Assembly (NCBI GenBank): GCA_002314265.1
Contig: DCEW01000063.1
Location: forward strand, 1 to 18,375
Origin: Flavobacteriales bacterium UBA1820
GTDB taxonomy: Bacteria > Bacteroidota > Bacteroidia > Flavobacteriales > UBA1820
Direction of reading: 5' to 3'
Length of the DNA: 18,375 nucleotides
The notes under the pieces were generated by a model, which did no database searches, had not been told where the DNA came from, and saw only the letters and a program-made list of their open reading frames with translations. The position numbers and the translations under genes are program-made. How positions within the stretch are numbered: position 1 is the stretch's first letter; every line of letters starts with the position of its first letter. This document shows, piece after piece, positions 1 to 7,317 of the stretch.

Positions 1-20
1 CCGGCCTTTTGCTTGCCCGC
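1..20 (-). terminator. Partial terminator-like arm downstream of the lipoprotein gene
   Basis: Read on the minus strand, the bases 27 to 46 nt past the stop of the lipoprotein gene are GCAAGCAAAAGG followed by CCGG at the window edge. The same 12 bases form part of the left arm of the perfect hairpin after nuoN (17336-17389). This suggests the first arm of a terminator hairpin whose other half lies outside the window. The pairing arm is not visible, so the call is an inference. Confidence 0.35.
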
Positions 21-46
21 CTCCACAAGAGGGAAGCTTGCCCGAA

Positions 47-520
47 TCACTCCGCACGGAAAAGGACTTCCCCGCGCCGGGAAACGGTCCATTTCCCTTG
101 CTCGTCCCGGCGGATATTGTATGTATCGTCGTCTTCGATGTTCCAAGCATATCCTCCCGAAGGCAGCGTTCTCCGGTCCAGAACAGGGGATGTTTCCCCG
201 TCGGGGAGAAGCACCTCGGCCCGGAGTGAATCGGCGCTGAAGACCACCGTCGCGGCCAGAACAGCCGAACTGTCCTGCGGATCCTCCACCGGGAGCAGCC
301 GGACGCCTTCTTCGAAAGGACGGATGCAGCGTTGCTGTACCCTGCTCCAACGGTAACCGGCCGAAGCGATACAACCGTGCTCGTCCCGGTCTCCGCCCAC
401 AAGAGGCGCTGCCGTGTTTTCCGTCTCTCCGCTTTCTTTGCAGGAAGAAAACAGGCTCAAAACAGTGGTCGCGCCACACAGCAGGGCTGTCCGTACCCAA
501 GGATATTTCCCTTTTCCCAT
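47..520 (-). CDS. Small predicted lipoprotein, function unknown
   Basis: The 157-residue product starts with a basic, hydrophobic lipoprotein signal (residues 1-26) ending LFSS before Cys27, the likely lipidated residue. Lys-Glu directly after the cysteine resembles Bacteroidota surface-export signals, but this is weak. The mature part has two visible elements: residues 49-70, with GC at 49-50, SAGYRWS at 53-59 and a second cysteine at 65 followed by IRPFE, which could form a disulfide loop; and residues 113-131, with RRTLPSGGYAWN followed by an acidic run. I do not recognise the family. A distant resemblance of the C-terminal half to MliC-type lysozyme inhibitors is only an impression. The start at 520 is supported by an AAGGA ribosome binding site a few bases upstream. 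It lies 17 nt after the kbl stop on the same strand, so the two are probably cotranscribed. Confidence 0.8.
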   Translation of the reverse strand: MGKGKYPWVRTALLCGATTVLSLFSSCKESGETENTAAPLVGGDRDEHGCIASAGYRWSRVQQRCIRPFEEGVRLLPVEDPQDSSAVLAATVVFSADSLRAEVLLPDGETSPVLDRRTLPSGGYAWNIEDDDTYNIRRDEQGKWTVSRRGEVLFRAE

Positions 521-537
521 CTTTTTCCTTACATACG

Positions 538-1734
538 TTACCGGATGGCACCGAGTTCGCGGCCTACCTTTTCAAAGGCAGCCACCGCCCGGTCGATCTG
601 CTCGGGGGTATGGGCGGCTGAAATCTGAACCCGGATGCGGGCCTGTCCTTTGGGCACGACGGGATAGAAGAAACCGGTTACGTAGATGCCTTCTTCCAGC
701 AGGCGTTGTGCCATTTTCTGCGCCAGGGGAGCGTCGTACAGCATCACCGGGATGATGCTCGAATCGCCCTGTTTGACGTCCAGCCCGATGCGGCGGATGC
801 CTTCCTTGAAACGCCGAGTGTTGGCTTCCGTGCGGTCGCGCAGCGTGGTATTGGCCATGACCATTTCGAAGGCCTTCGTAGCTGCTCCGACGATGGACGG
901 GCACAGCGAATTGGAAAACAGGTAGGGACGGGAACGTTGGCGCAGGATCTCGATGATCTCTTTCGGGCCGGTGGTGTAGCCGCCCATAGCCCCGCCGAGG
1001 GCTTTGCCCAAGGTACCGGTTACGATGTCCACCCGACCTTCTACTCCGCAGTGTTCGATGGTTCCGCGTCCCGTGCGGCCGATGAAGCCCGCCGCATGCG
1101 ATTCGTCCACCATCACCAGGGCATCGTATTTTTCGGCCAGGCCGCAAATGCCCCGCAGGTTGGCCACTACGCCGTCCATGGAGAATACTCCGTCGGTAAC
1201 CACGATCTTGAAACGGCTCCCGGCGCGGTCGGCTTCCTGAAGCTGTTTTTCCAGGTCGTCCATGTCGTTGTTGGCATAGCGGTACCGGGCGGCTTTGCAC
1301 AGGCGCACCCCGTCGATGATCGAGGCGTGGTTCAGGGCGTCGGAGATGATGGCGTCCTGCTGGTCGAACAAGGGTTCGAAAACGCCGCCGTTGGCGTCGA
1401 AGCAAGCGGCATAGAGAATGGCGTCCTCCATGCCGTAAAATTCGGCGATCTTTTTCTCGAGGCTCTTGTGGATGTCCTGCGTCCCGCAGATGAACCGCAC
1501 GGAAGACATGCCGTATCCCCGGGCATCCATGGCGGCTTTGGCGGCTGCGATCAACTCGGGACTGTCGGCCAGACCCAGGTAGTTGTTGGCGCAGAAGTTG
1601 ATGACTTTCCGCCCGTCGGCCAGGGTGATTTCGGCTCCCTGCGGGGAAGCGATGATGCGTTCTTCCTTGAACAGGCCGGCTTGCCGGATCTCGTCCAATT
1701 CCTTTTGAAGGTGTTTTTGCAGTTTGTCGTACAT
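538..1734 (-). CDS. kbl: Glycine C-acetyltransferase (2-amino-3-ketobutyrate CoA ligase)
   Basis: A PLP-dependent class II aminotransferase-fold enzyme (alpha-oxoamine synthase family) that interconverts 2-amino-3-ketobutyrate plus CoA with glycine plus acetyl-CoA, the second step of threonine breakdown through threonine dehydrogenase; cytoplasmic. The 398-residue length equals that of E. coli Kbl. Visible landmarks are [12 protein letters not shown] (132-142), the cofactor-binding VDESHAAGF (209-217) and the Schiff-base lysine Lys244 in [10 protein letters not shown]. An open frame extends upstream to 1875, but those extra 47 residues are basic, low in similarity to the family and cross the promoter, so MYDKLQ at 1734 is the start. 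Relatives (KBL, ALA synthase, BioF, serine palmitoyltransferase) share the fold; the [12 protein letters not shown] stretch, the length and the N-terminal region favour Kbl. No threonine dehydrogenase gene is next to it here. Confidence 0.93.
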   Translation of the reverse strand: MYDKLQKHLQKELDEIRQAGLFKEERIIASPQGAEITLADGRKVINFCANNYLGLADSPELIAAAKAAMDARGYGMSSVRFICGTQDIHKSLEKKIAEFYGMEDAILYAACFDANGGVFEPLFDQQDAIISDALNHASIIDGVRLCKAARYRYANNDMDDLEKQLQEADRAGSRFKIVVTDGVFSMDGVVANLRGICGLAEKYDALVMVDESHAAGFIGRTGRGTIEHCGVEGRVDIVTGTLGKALGGAMGGYTTGPKEIIEILRQRSRPYLFSNSLCPSIVGAATKAFEMVMANTTLRDRTEANTRRFKEGIRRIGLDVKQGDSSIIPVMLYDAPLAQKMAQRLLEEGIYVTGFFYPVVPKGQARIRVQISAAHTPEQIDRAVAAFEKVGRELGAIR

Positions 1735-1794
1735 GGTTTTCGTATTTTCTTGAAGGGTTTTCTGGAGTAGGTGCGGCCGTCCGCACGTTTTCGA

Positions 1795-1802
1795 CAAATG
1801 TA
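1795..1802 (-). promoter_or_regulatory. Predicted promoter -7 element for kbl and the lipoprotein gene
   Basis: On the minus strand the octamer reads TACATTTG, matching the Bacteroidota -7 consensus TAnnTTTG. It lies about 60 bases upstream of the kbl start codon. A clear TTTG -33 element at the usual distance is not visible, so the assignment rests on the -7 box and its location. Confidence 0.5.
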
Positions 1803-1894
1803 CAAAAACGCTCCGGCAACTTTTCCGCCGGGAGGGGAAGAAAATAAAAGTGAAGAAAAAACGGGATTTTAACAAAAATATATGTTAAATATGC

Positions 1895-1902
1895 TACCTT
1901 TG
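1895..1902 (+). promoter_or_regulatory. Predicted promoter -7 element for the Oar-like receptor
   Basis: TACCTTTG, followed by C, is the same nonamer seen before gltX, nuoA and the tRNA gene. Upstream lies AT-rich sequence without an obvious TTTG -33 box. Transcription from here would give a leader of roughly 190 nt before the start at 2104. Confidence 0.6.
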
Positions 1903-2006
1903 CGGTGTCGAAACAAAAGGAAATAATAGCTCGGTTGTTGTTAATTCTCTGTATATGTGTGCGTAGAAGATAAAAAGGGAACGAGCATACAGGGAAATCA
2001 TTTAAC

Positions 2007-2039
2007 ATTTTGGTAAAGGAAAAGGGAGATTTTGGTAAA
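2007..2039 (+). repeat. 11-base direct repeat in the receptor leader
   Basis: ATTTTGGTAAA occurs at 2007-2017 and again, without mismatch, at 2029-2039. The copies are 22 bases apart start to start, about two helical turns, and lie 65-97 bases before the receptor start codon. It could be a regulator site or a leader element; the sequence does not show which. Confidence 0.5.
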
Positions 2040-2103
2040 CGGACGGGGATACCTTTACGGAACCGGAAGAGAAATTATAAATACCAACAATAACACCAAC
2101 TTT

Positions 2104-5100
2104 ATGAAAACATTCTTGAGAAGTTTTGCATTTATTGTCGCTTTCGTGGCGGTTGCTCTCGGGGCAACGGCGCAGGTGACAACTGCGAGCATCAGCGGAT
2201 TGGTTACCGATACGCAGAAAGAAACGATGCCCGGAGCGACTGTAAAAGCTACGCACCTTCCTTCGGGAACCGTTTACATGGTCGCTACACAAACCAATGG
2301 TCGTTTCAACATCAACGGTATGCGTGTAGGCGGGCCTTACACGATCGAGGTTTCTTTCGTGGGCTTTGTTCCGGAAAAGATCGAAGGTGTATCCTTGGTC
2401 TTGGGGGAAGACAGAAACTTCAATGTCGTTCTCAAAGAAAATACCCAGGATTTGGGTGAAGTGGTTGTGGTAGGAACCAGAAATCCTATCATCAGCGCCA
2501 ATCGTACGGGAGCACAGGAGGTTATCACGCGCGACAAGATCGACCGCATGCCGGCCATCAACCGCTCGATCGATGACTTTACCCGCCTGACCCCGATGTC
2601 CAACGGCAACAGTTTTGCCGGAGCCAGCTACCGTTTCAACAACGTAACGGTGGACGGTGCTTCGTTCAACAATTCTTACGGTCTGGCCAGCAAACTGGGT
2701 GCCGGCGACCTTCAGCCGATCTCGCTGGAAGCCATCGACCAAATCCAGGTGATGATCGCTCCTTACGACGTGCGCAACGGCGCGTTTGTCGGAGCCGGTA
2801 TCAACACGGTCACCAAGTCCGGTACCAACCAGTGGGTAGGTTCGGTATACTGGTACACCAAGAGCCCTTCGCTGGAAGGCCGCCGTCAGAAAGACGTTAC
2901 GGTAGACAAAGGCGATTTCCAGGAAAACCACTACGGTTTGAGCATCGGCGGACCGATCATCAAGAACAAACTCTTCTTCTTCCTCAACGGTGAGCTCGAC
3001 CGTCTGTCCACGCCGATAAGCTATCGTCCCCGTCCCGACAAGAATACTCCGGTGGAGGGCGACTACTCGTTTGCCGATCAGCAGACTCTGCAGGAGTTGG
3101 CCGACTTCCTGATGGAGAACTTCAACTATACTCCCGGAAGCTACAATGTAGAAAATACTCCGGTGGAGGCCGACCGTCTGACGGCTCGCCTGGACTGGAA
3201 CATCAACACGAAAAATACCTTGAGCCTGAAGTATTTCTACTTGAAATCCTTTGAGACCAACAACCCGAGTACTTCGGGTGCCCTGCCCGGCGGCCGCGGA
3301 CCGAACGCCAATGCCATTCCGTTCTCCTCGTCCTACTACCGGCAGAACAACAATTTCAACATCTTTATCGCCGACCTCAATACGACCATCAGCAGCAACA
3401 TGTCCAATGCCCTGACGGTGGGCTATTCGGCCCTGCGCGATTTCCGCGACATGGACGGCGGTTTCTTCCCCGAGGTGAACATCGGCCAGGGCAATGCGGT
3501 GTCTCCGGCACAGAGCACGGCTTTTACCACTTTCGGAACGGAAGCCAACTCGTACAACAACCTGCTGTACTCCGATATTTACCAGATCCAGGACAACTTT
3601 ACCTGGACCGTGGGCGATCACCAGCTGGTATTCGGTACGCAGTCCGACTATCGTTCGTTCAAGAACGGTTTTGCCAACTCCTTCGCCGGTCAGTACCAGT
3701 ATCAGTCGATCGAGGATTTCTACGCCGACGTACTGGCCCACAAACAGTGGATCGCTTCCGGAGCCAATCCGGCCGACCGTCCTCTGACCAACGCTATCTA
3801 TTACAAGCAGATCTATAATGCTACCGACAGCGATGCCTTCCCGTATGCCAAGACCAGCGTGCTGACCTTGGGCTTCTACGTACAGGATCGTTGGACCATC
3901 ACGCCTAACTTCAACCTCACGCTGGGTCTGCGCGCCGATATTCCTATCTTTACCAGCAAGCTGGATCACAACCCGGTATTCGACGGGGTGATCTTCCGCG
4001 ACGGCCGCACCATCGATACGGCCAAACTGCCCAATACCAATGTGATGCTCTCTCCCCGTGTAGGTTTCAACTGGGATGTAATGGGTGACCATACGCTCCA
4101 GATCCGTGGTGGTTCGGGACTGTTCGCCGGCACGCCGCCTTACGTATGGATCGGCAACCAGGCCGGTAACAACGGTCTGCTCTTCGGCCAGGTAGAGACC
4201 GGGTATGCGTTCAGCGGTGAAGTCAATGCGCCCAAGCCGGCCAACGGCCAACCGGCCAAGGCTTCCATCGCCATTACCGATCCCGAATTGAAGTATCCGC
4301 AGATCTGGAAGACCGACCTGGCGGTAGACTATCGCTTCGGCAAAGGCTGGATCGCTACCGTAGAACTTCTTTACAACAAGGATGTACACGCACTCTACCA
4401 CACGGACATCAACCACCCGAACTACGACCGCAGCTGGGTAACCAGCCTGGGCGGTGCCGACAATCGTCCGTACCTGATCAAGAACAAGCTCAACTCCGAG
4501 GCTTACGACGTGATCATGCTCACCAATACGAACAAGGGTTACTCGTTCTACACCACCCTTCAGTTGCAGAAGGACTTCCTCACCGGTCCGCTGAAAGGAC
4601 TGTACCTGAACGGTTCTTATACCTTCGGTGTATCCAAGAGCGTAACCGACGGTTCCAGCTCGGTGGCTTCCTCGGCGTACAAGTACCGTCCGGCCGTCAA
4701 TCCGGATGCCGATGAACTGGGTTACTCGGCCGGTTCGTTCCCCGACCGCATCCTCTTGCAGGCATCCTACCGCATCGAGTATGCCAAGAGCATGGCTACC
4801 TCCATCGGCGTGGTTTACCAGCGCTACATGCCGTTCCGCTATTCTTATACCTACAACGGCGACGTAAACAACGACAGCTATTCGTACAACGACCTGATCT
4901 ACGTTCCGGAAAAGATGAGCGACATCCGCATCGTTCCGGCTGCCGGCGACCAGCGTTCCGAACTGGCTATCTGGCACGACATCTACTCGTTCATCAAGCA
5001 GGATCCGTACCTGCGTTACCACCGCGGAGAATATGCCGAGCGCAACGGCGGCCGTGCCCCGTATGTAAACCAGGTCGACCTGAACTTTGCACAGGACTTC

Positions 5101-5394
5101 TTCCTGGAGACGGCCAGCGGTCAGCGCAACACGATCCGCGTATCGCTCGACATCTCGAACTTCCTCAACCTGCTCAACAAGAACTGGGGTGTCCGCCAGT
5201 CCACGCCTTCGGGTTGGAACCAGCAGTACCAGTTCCTGCAGATGACCGAGAAACCTTCGGCTGCCAACAACTACACTCCGGGCTTTACCATGCCGGAGAA
5301 GAACGGAGCCGTGCCCACCAGCACCTTCGAAGACTACATCAGCCCCTCGTCCCGCTGGGCCATGCAGATCGGCGTGAAGTACATGTTCAACTAA
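2104..5394 (+). CDS. Oar-like TonB-dependent outer-membrane receptor
   Basis: The 1096-residue product has a signal peptide (residues 1-24, ending ALGATAQ), a carboxypeptidase-regulatory-like beta-sandwich domain (about 28-112, with SISGLVTD and PGATVKA), a TonB-box-like segment (LGEVVVVGTR, about 118-127), a plug domain (to about 240) and a long outer-membrane beta-barrel with alternating aromatic strands ending in KYMFN. The order and length fit the Oar-like TonB-dependent proteins of Bacteroidota, which take up or export unknown ligands across the outer membrane with energy from TonB-ExbBD. It is unlike a classical SusC because no SusD gene follows: a terminator and gltX come next. The frame opens at 2032, but the signal peptide begins at the Met at 2104, so that start was chosen. 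The ligand cannot be read from sequence. The gene contains no TTA, CTA or TCA codon, which leaves a matching open frame on the other strand. Confidence 0.92.
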   Translation: MKTFLRSFAFIVAFVAVALGATAQVTTASISGLVTDTQKETMPGATVKATHLPSGTVYMVATQTNGRFNINGMRVGGPYTIEVSFVGFVPEKIEGVSLVLGEDRNFNVVLKENTQDLGEVVVVGTRNPIISANRTGAQEVITRDKIDRMPAINRSIDDFTRLTPMSNGNSFAGASYRFNNVTVDGASFNNSYGLASKLGAGDLQPISLEAIDQIQVMIAPYDVRNGAFVGAGINTVTKSGTNQWVGSVYWYTKSPSLEGRRQKDVTVDKGDFQENHYGLSIGGPIIKNKLFFFLNGELDRLSTPISYRPRPDKNTPVEGDYSFADQQTLQELADFLMENFNYTPGSYNVENTPVEADRLTARLDWNINTKNTLSLKYFYLKSFETNNPSTSGALPGGRGPNANAIPFSSSYYRQNNNFNIFIADLNTTISSNMSNALTVGYSALRDFRDMDGGFFPEVNIGQGNAVSPAQSTAFTTFGTEANSYNNLLYSDIYQIQDNFTWTVGDHQLVFGTQSDYRSFKNGFANSFAGQYQYQSIEDFYADVLAHKQWIASGANPADRPLTNAIYYKQIYNATDSDAFPYAKTSVLTLGFYVQDRWTITPNFNLTLGLRADIPIFTSKLDHNPVFDGVIFRDGRTIDTAKLPNTNVMLSPRVGFNWDVMGDHTLQIRGGSGLFAGTPPYVWIGNQAGNNGLLFGQVETGYAFSGEVNAPKPANGQPAKASIAITDPELKYPQIWKTDLAVDYRFGKGWIATVELLYNKDVHALYHTDINHPNYDRSWVTSLGGADNRPYLIKNKLNSEAYDVIMLTNTNKGYSFYTTLQLQKDFLTGPLKGLYLNGSYTFGVSKSVTDGSSSVASSAYKYRPAVNPDADELGYSAGSFPDRILLQASYRIEYAKSMATSIGVVYQRYMPFRYSYTYNGDVNNDSYSYNDLIYVPEKMSDIRIVPAAGDQRSELAIWHDIYSFIKQDPYLRYHRGEYAERNGGRAPYVNQVDLNFAQDFFLETASGQRNTIRVSLDISNFLNLLNKNWGVRQSTPSGWNQQYQFLQMTEKPSAANNYTPGFTMPEKNGAVPTSTFEDYISPSSRWAMQIGVKYMFN

Positions 5395-5435
5395 GATAAT
5401 CTCCGGATTTCTCCGGGCAATTAACACGCTGCCGT

Positions 5436-5472
5436 GCGGCGCCTCCTTTTCAGGGAGGCGCCGCATTTGTTT
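5436..5472 (+). terminator. Rho-independent terminator of the Oar-like gene
   Basis: An 11-bp perfect GC-rich stem (GCGGCGCCTCC at 5436-5446 pairing with 5454-5464) with a 7-base loop is followed by ATTTGTTT. It starts about 40 bases after the receptor stop codon and precedes the gltX promoter, separating the two transcription units. Confidence 0.85.
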
Positions 5473-5493
5473 CCCGACACACGGATTATTTCA

Positions 5494-5501
5494 TACCTTT
5501 G
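5494..5501 (+). promoter_or_regulatory. Predicted promoter -7 element for gltX
   Basis: TACCTTTG followed by C lies about 30 bases before the gltX start. A TTTG at 5466-5469 could serve as -33 element, but its spacing of 24 bases is longer than usual. The leader would be short, about 25 nt. Confidence 0.65.
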
Positions 5502-5532
5502 CATCCGGTAAAAACAGCTAAAGACAAGCAAA

Positions 5533-7056
5533 ATGACCGATCGAAAAGTACGGGTGCGTTTCGCCCCCAGTCCCACCGGCCCCCTGCACATGGGCGGGGT
5601 GCGTACAGCGCTTTACAACTATCTTTTCGCCAAGCATGCCGGCGGGGACTTCCTGCTGCGCATCGAGGACACCGACCAGAACCGGTATGTTCCCGGGGCG
5701 GAGGACTACATTGTCAAATCGCTGCTTTGGTGCGGACTGGTGCCCGACGAAGGCCCGGACGGGCTCGGCGGCGCCTACGGGCCCTACCGTCAGAGCGAAC
5801 GCAAGGCCATGTACCGCGAATATGCCGAGCAGTTGGTGCGCAGCGGCCATGCGTATTACGCCTTCGACACCCCGGAGCAGCTCGACGCTCTTCGCAAGGC
5901 TGCCGAAGCCGAGAAAAAAGTATTCACTTACAATGCCGCCACGCGGGAAGGGTTGAACAACTCGCTCACCCTTTCGCCCGAACAGGTGCAGCAGCGCCTC
6001 TCCGACCCCGGGCAGCATTACGTGGTGCGGTTCAAGATCCCTGCCGAAGGGGAAATCACGGTGCACGACATGATCCGGGGCGACATCACCTTCCGGTTGT
6101 GCGAACTGGACGATAAGGTGCTGTACAAGTCCGACGGCATGCCGACCTACCACCTGGCCAACATCGTGGACGACCATACGATGGATATCTCCCATGTGAT
6201 CCGCGGAGAGGAATGGCTTGCCTCGATGCCCTTGCATGTATTGTTGTACGAGGCTTTCGGGTGGCAGGCACCGCAGTTTGCCCACCTGCCTCTGATCCTC
6301 AAGCCTTCGGGCAAGGGAAAATTGAGCAAGCGCGACGGGGACCAGGGCGGTTTCCCGGTGTTCCCGCTCGAGTGGCACGCTCCCTCGGGAGAGGTCTTTT
6401 CCGGTTATCGGGAAAAAGGCTACTTGCCGCAGGCCTTCATCAACATGCTGGCTCTGTTGGGATGGAACGAAGGTACCGACCGGGAAATCTATACGATGGA
6501 CGAGCTGATCCGCGCTTTTTCGCTGGAAAAGGTGGGCAAGTCCGGTTCCCGTTTCGATCCGGAAAAGGCACGTTGGTTCAACCAGCAGTACGTCCATGCC
6601 CTTTCCGACGAGGACTTTTTCGAGTATGTCCGTCCGGTGCTCCAGGCCGAAGGTTTTCCCACGGACGACTATGCGCGCCGGGTGTGCGCTTTGGTCAAGG
6701 AGCGCTGCTCGTTTGCCAGCGACATCGTGGAACATGCCGGATACTTTTTCCGTGCGCCGCAGCAGTACGACGAGGGCGATCTGAAAAAACGCTGGAAGGA
6801 CGGCACCTCGGCTCATTTGCTGGAGATGGCGCAGATCATCCGCACGACTTTCCCGCAGGGCAAGCAGGCGATGCATGATGCGGTACTCGCCTATGCGGGC
6901 GGGACGGGGTTGCCTCTGGGGGCGATCATGAATTCGCTGCGCATCGCTTTGGTGGGTCGCGCTGTGGGGCCGGAGATCTTCGACATCATCGAAGTGCTCG
7001 GGGTGGAACAGACCTGCCAGCGGATCGTTTGGGCGGTGGAGACCGTTCGGCGATAA
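5533..7056 (+). CDS. gltX: Glutamate--tRNA ligase
   Basis: A class I aminoacyl-tRNA synthetase that charges tRNA-Glu with glutamate using ATP in the cytoplasm. The 507-residue product has the Rossmann catalytic core at its N-terminus, with FAPSPTGPLHMGG (10-22, the HIGH motif as HMGG), the Glu-specific RIEDTDQNR (43-51) and the KMSKS-type loop KLSKRDG (263-269). The C-terminal helical part (about 340-507) is the anticodon-binding region. The cysteines of the zinc site found in the E. coli enzyme are not seen between the motifs; many GluRS enzymes lack them. The start at 5533 places the catalytic motif at the usual distance from the N-terminus and lies just after the promoter; the ribosome site is only A-rich. 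It is a single-gene unit between two terminators. A glutaminyl-tRNA synthetase is less likely because of the PTGPLHMGG and LSKRDG signatures. Confidence 0.97.
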   Translation: MTDRKVRVRFAPSPTGPLHMGGVRTALYNYLFAKHAGGDFLLRIEDTDQNRYVPGAEDYIVKSLLWCGLVPDEGPDGLGGAYGPYRQSERKAMYREYAEQLVRSGHAYYAFDTPEQLDALRKAAEAEKKVFTYNAATREGLNNSLTLSPEQVQQRLSDPGQHYVVRFKIPAEGEITVHDMIRGDITFRLCELDDKVLYKSDGMPTYHLANIVDDHTMDISHVIRGEEWLASMPLHVLLYEAFGWQAPQFAHLPLILKPSGKGKLSKRDGDQGGFPVFPLEWHAPSGEVFSGYREKGYLPQAFINMLALLGWNEGTDREIYTMDELIRAFSLEKVGKSGSRFDPEKARWFNQQYVHALSDEDFFEYVRPVLQAEGFPTDDYARRVCALVKERCSFASDIVEHAGYFFRAPQQYDEGDLKKRWKDGTSAHLLEMAQIIRTTFPQGKQAMHDAVLAYAGGTGLPLGAIMNSLRIALVGRAVGPEIFDIIEVLGVEQTCQRIVWAVETVRR

Positions 7057-7109
7057 GAAGGTGGATGCCAGCACAAAGAGAAGAAAAGCAGGAAATAAGC
7101 AAGCGCTTC

Positions 7110-7143
7110 AAACCCGAACGGTTTTTTACCGATTCGGGTTTTT
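7110..7143 (+). terminator. Rho-independent terminator of gltX
   Basis: AACCCGAA (7111-7118) pairs with TTCGGGTT (7133-7140), continued inward by CGGT/ACCG (7119-7122 with 7128-7131) across a single unpaired A. The stem runs into a T stretch at 7139-7143. It lies about 55 bases after the gltX stop. Confidence 0.85.
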
Positions 7144-7169
7144 GTATTTCATTTATTTACGTACCTTTG
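7141..7169 (+). promoter_or_regulatory. Predicted promoter of the nuo operon
   Basis: A -33 TTTG (7141-7144) and a -7 TACCTTTG (7162-7169), separated by 17 bases, match the Bacteroidota promoter pattern. The -33 box sits in the T tract of the gltX terminator, so the operon promoter directly follows the upstream unit. The leader to nuoA would be about 135 nt. Confidence 0.7.
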
Positions 7170-7263
7170 CAGCGCCTCGCCTTGTAGGCTGTTTCTCGCG
7201 CGGTCAAACGGACGCAGGACGGGAAGGGAGAAAAGAAAAGGCGCAAAGATTGGGCCGGAAAGA

Positions 7264-7317
7264 ATGTCGATGGGCGGGGTGCTGTTTTTTGGGAAAAACA
7301 AACGCTTTTATATATGA
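7264..7317 (+). other. Possible short upstream ORF overlapping the nuoA start
   Basis: An ATG at 7264 (with a second in-frame ATG at 7270) opens a 17-codon frame whose product reads MSMGGVLFFGKNKRFYI. Its TGA stop at 7315-7317 overlaps the nuoA ATG at 7314 as ATGA. GGAAAG at 7257-7262 could serve as a ribosome site for the 7270 start. The nuoA start itself has no visible ribosome binding site. A 7-bp inverted repeat (TGTTTTT at 7283-7289 with AAAAACA at 7294-7300) lies inside. The frame is short and may be chance. Confidence 0.3.

Larger units (their letters stand above)
1735..2103. other. Divergent intergenic region, kbl / Oar-like receptor
   Basis: This 369-base non-coding stretch separates two divergent genes. 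It is AT-richer than its surroundings and holds a minus-strand promoter (near 1795-1802), a plus-strand promoter (1895-1902) and a leader of about 190 nt before the receptor start. Open frames that run into it (minus strand to 1875 and 2008, plus strand from 2032) are extensions of the flanking coding frames or their shadows. I see no RNA family that I recognise in the leader; an 11-base direct repeat lies at 2007-2039. Confidence 0.6.

Noticed and set aside
1735..1875. N-terminal extension of kbl by 47 residues
   Set aside because: The extension crosses the predicted promoter, is not Kbl-like and would exceed the family length; the 398-residue form from 1734 matches E. coli Kbl exactly in length and in the Lys244 position.
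2002..5466. Uninterrupted 1154-codon open frame on the minus strand, opposite the whole Oar-like gene
   Set aside because: Its codons are in exact register with those of the sense gene, so it stays open simply because the sense gene uses no TTA, CTA or TCA codon. The product has no recognisable domain, and the same effect recurs opposite gltX, nuoL, nuoM and nuoN. This is codon bias, not an overlapping gene.
5518..7074. 518-codon minus-strand frame opposite gltX
   Set aside because: It is in register with the gltX codons, has no ribosome site or promoter, and its translation shows no domain. It is a shadow of the sense gene.
7170..7313. Possible riboswitch in the nuo leader
   Set aside because: No conserved riboswitch core that I know can be read in this 140-base stretch, and only small local inverted repeats are present.
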